Shown in pieces: positions 62,414-64,000 of a stretch of DNA of 64,000 nucleotides. The notes beneath the pieces were generated by a model. The model was not told where the DNA came from. It saw only the letters and a list, made by a program, of their open reading frames with translations, and searched no databases. A program made the position numbers and the translations under genes. Position 1 is the stretch's first letter. The number at the start of each line of letters is the position of its first letter. Location: positions 310,001 to 374,000 of the forward strand of contig NZ_FWWU01000006.1 of assembly GCF_900176165.1 (NCBI RefSeq), in the 5' to 3' direction. Origin of the DNA: Deinococcus hopiensis KR-140. GTDB taxonomy: Bacteria; Deinococcota; Deinococci; Deinococcales; Deinococcaceae.

Positions 62414-62583
62414 AGCCTACGGCAACGCGCGTTCCGCTTCTGTCTGGATCGCCCCATCCCCAGTCTCCCCGGTACCAAGCCCCGTCCCGGTCCGCCCGTC
62501 TCGGGCGAGACCTTCCCGGACGGGTGGCCTGGGGACGCGAGCACCTCCGGGCGAGGGCTGCAGCGTCGTCTGGTCCGGTTCGC

Positions 62584-62670
62584 GGGATCATCCGTTTCCT
62601 GTGCGGCGCAGCGTTGCACGTCCGCTCGGGTGAGTCGGGTCTTGCATCACGGACTTACCGCAATCCTTAT
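62584..62670 (-). repeat. family A element, copy A11 (short)
   Basis: GGGATCATCCGTTTCCTGTG at the left, GCGTTGCACGTCCGCTCGGG inside, CTTACCGCAATCCTTATG at the right. The rest of 62414-62803 shows no gene. Confidence 0.7.
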
Positions 62671-62803
62671 GTCGCTGCGGCAAGGCGCTGCAGTTCAGTC
62701 CTTGAACCCTGGCCGTCCGGGGAGAACGCCTCTGCACAGCGGCCGACGGCCTTTCACGGCGGGGGTAGACAGGGCGGGCGCAAATCAGCGGTTGTGGCAG
62801 GGC

Positions 62804-63406
62804 TCAGCTGAGCTTGCGGTTGCTCAGCCGTCGCCAGCCGTCGGGCGTCCCCACGCTGGGGGCAGTGGCCACCCCGTGGCCCAGCCGCAGTGGGATCTGG
62901 GCCGCCGTCTGGACGCGCGTGGACGTCTGCAACTGCGCGATGGCCCACATCAGTTTCCATCCGCTGAGCGGGATGCGCAGCGCCTCAAGCACCGGAGGGC
63001 GCGCTCCGCCCTGGGCCTGAATGCGGGTGATCGAGAGCCACAGCCAGTCCTCCTCGGCGTCCGGGACCCTGGATGCGGGCTCCATCGGCAGCAGGGAGAC
63101 CTCGGCCGTCCAGGCTGGCGCATGAACCTCGCCGCGCGACATGCCCAGCGCGCATTCGCCCAGCAGAATCCGGTCGCTCAGGCCGCTTGGGCTGTATCCC
63201 AGGGTGCACAGCCCGCTGAAGGCTTCCGGCACCAGGCCTACCGTCAGCAGCTGGTCTTCCAGCGGCCCGTGGTTGAGCCGAATGGCCAGTCCCGCGCGCT
63301 CCAGCGGCTGAAGTGAGGGTGGGAACAGCACCAGATCGGGAGCGGCGTGTCCATGGGTCAGCTGCAAGGCGAAAGGAAAATGAGAGTTATCTGATGTAAA
63401 TGTCAA
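62804..63406 (-). CDS. hypothetical protein (about 200 aa)
   Basis: Frame open from 63424; TTG at 63406 is preferred because AGAGGTGG lies just upstream, though a GTG at 63424 is possible. Segments L-T-F-T-S-D-N-S-H-F-P-F-A-L-Q-L, D-L-V-L-F-P-P-S-L-Q-P-L-E-R-A and E-E-D-W-L-W-L-S-I-T-R-I suggest a cytoplasmic beta-rich protein. It overlaps the end of the upstream gene slightly, so the two form an operon. No family known. Confidence 0.6.
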   Translation of the reverse strand: MTFTSDNSHFPFALQLTHGHAAPDLVLFPPSLQPLERAGLAIRLNHGPLEDQLLTVGLVPEAFSGLCTLGYSPSGLSDRILLGECALGMSRGEVHAPAWTAEVSLLPMEPASRVPDAEEDWLWLSITRIQAQGGARPPVLEALRIPLSGWKLMWAIAQLQTSTRVQTAAQIPLRLGHGVATAPSVGTPDGWRRLSNRKLS

Positions 63407-64000
63407 GGACCCACCTCTTGACACTCACATTGCCATGTCTCTGGAGGGAGCGCGTGAGAACCTGCAGCCGCGCCCAGTGCGCGTCGGGGGGGGCGCTGGG
63501 GGAGAGGCTGCGAAGAAGTGCACACGGCCGCTGAATTCCGGGGCGTGGGGGGCTGGGGTTCCTCCGGCGCGGCTGATCTACAGACGCCGCCCTGAGGTCG
63601 TTTCCCCGCCCAGCGCGCTCAAGCCGGGGGCCTGGACTGGGGGGCAGGTCGGTGCGCCCCTGCAGTTGCCCGCTGACCTGCTGCATGATCTGCCAGGCGA
63701 CGCTGCTGGGTGAGAGGCCGCCGGGGTGCATCACGAAGGGCACGCCCCTGGCTTTCGCCACGTCCCGCAGCGTGTTGTGCGCGTGCCCCATCCAGCGGAT
63801 CGCCAGGATGACGACCGCCGTGTCCTCGGTCACGTGGGCATGCGCGTGCGTGCCGTGGGCGTACTCGCCGCTCCCTATCCAGTCCAGTTCACGCAGCCGC
63901 AGCGCCCTGACGAGCGCCGCACGGTGCGGTGGACTCGGCACACTGCCCAGCAGCACCACCCGCTGTCCCGCCAGCCGCTCCCTGGCCGCGAGAACATGGG
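63387..64000 (-). CDS. hypothetical protein, DUF2325-like segment (runs out of window)
   Basis: Frame open to the right edge. V-V-L-L-G-S-V-P-S-P-P-H-R-A-A-L, E-D-T-A-V-V-I-L-A-I-R-W-M-G-H-A-H and V-A-K-A-R-G-V-P-F-V-M-H-P-G-G resemble the DUF2325 pattern of short Rossmann-like domains. The last 80 residues are Pro/Arg-rich and less convincing. The N-terminus is outside the window. Confidence 0.55.
   Translation of the reverse strand, partial: HVLAARERLAGQRVVLLGSVPSPPHRAALVRALRLRELDWIGSGEYAHGTHAHAHVTEDTAVVILAIRWMGHAHNTLRDVAKARGVPFVMHPGGLSPSSVAWQIMQQVSGQLQGRTDLPPSPGPRLERAGRGNDLRAASVDQPRRRNPSPPRPGIQRPCALLRSLSPSAPPDAHWARLQVLTRSLQRHGNVSVKRWVLDIYIR

Overview
The window is high-GC DNA rich in insertion sequences and small inverted-repeat elements. 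Its gene content (many small lipoproteins, IS630/IS66/IS5/IS110 relics, MocR and Rrf2 regulators, frequent GTG/TTG starts, and a decayed secreted protein of a type I associate with Deinococcus) suggests an accessory replicon or plastic chromosomal region of a Deinococcus species. The genus is an inference from gene style; no rRNA, tRNA or core marker is present.

Layout. 1-14 kb: an accessory zone with markedly AT-rich islands (about 1.4-2.6 kb and 5.7-7.3 kb). It holds a lipoprotein, a TetR regulator, an orphan branched-chain-amino-acid-type binding protein, AT-rich hypotheticals and layered transposon relics (IS630, IS66, IS110). 15.2-19.6 kb: a minus-strand sulfate/thiosulfate ABC importer (sbp-cysT-cysW-cysA) divergent from an Rrf2-family regulator with three clustered cysteines. 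19.6-31.9 kb: the most coherent system here, a plus-strand operon behind an S-box (SAM) riboswitch and an Rrf2-like operator. It encodes a family-5 binding protein, two Dpp-type permeases, a DUF3088 protein, a second binding protein, a GNAT acetyltransferase, an M20 deacylase and four different LLM flavin monooxygenases, the last six genes all joined by 4-nt overlaps. By analogy with Bacillus S-substituted-cysteine salvage (N-acetylate, oxygenate at the C-S bond, deacetylate), I infer an organosulfur scavenging pathway regulated with sulfate uptake.

32-45 kb: decayed genes, a receiver-domain protein, a three-discoidin-domain GH16 glucanase lipoprotein, a serine hydrolase, a second IS630 copy interrupted by a 112-bp inverted-repeat element and abutted by an IS5-type element, a pilin-like protein, a frameshifted DNA adenine methylase and an MFS exporter. 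45-56 kb: aldo/keto reductase, zinc alcohol dehydrogenase, a diaminopropionate ammonia-lyase relic, small lipoproteins, and a MocR/PdxR regulator divergent from a PNPOx-like flavoprotein. 56-64 kb: a PAS/GAF/HD-GYP cyclic-di-GMP phosphodiesterase translationally coupled to an RsbQ-like alpha/beta hydrolase, a broken esterase and hypotheticals.

Two families of short dispersed repeats run through the window: family A (about 70-170 bp, at least 11 copies) and family B (about 125 bp, 4 copies, with ends resembling the local IS630 element). They, with two further inverted-repeat elements, occupy most of the long intergenic gaps.
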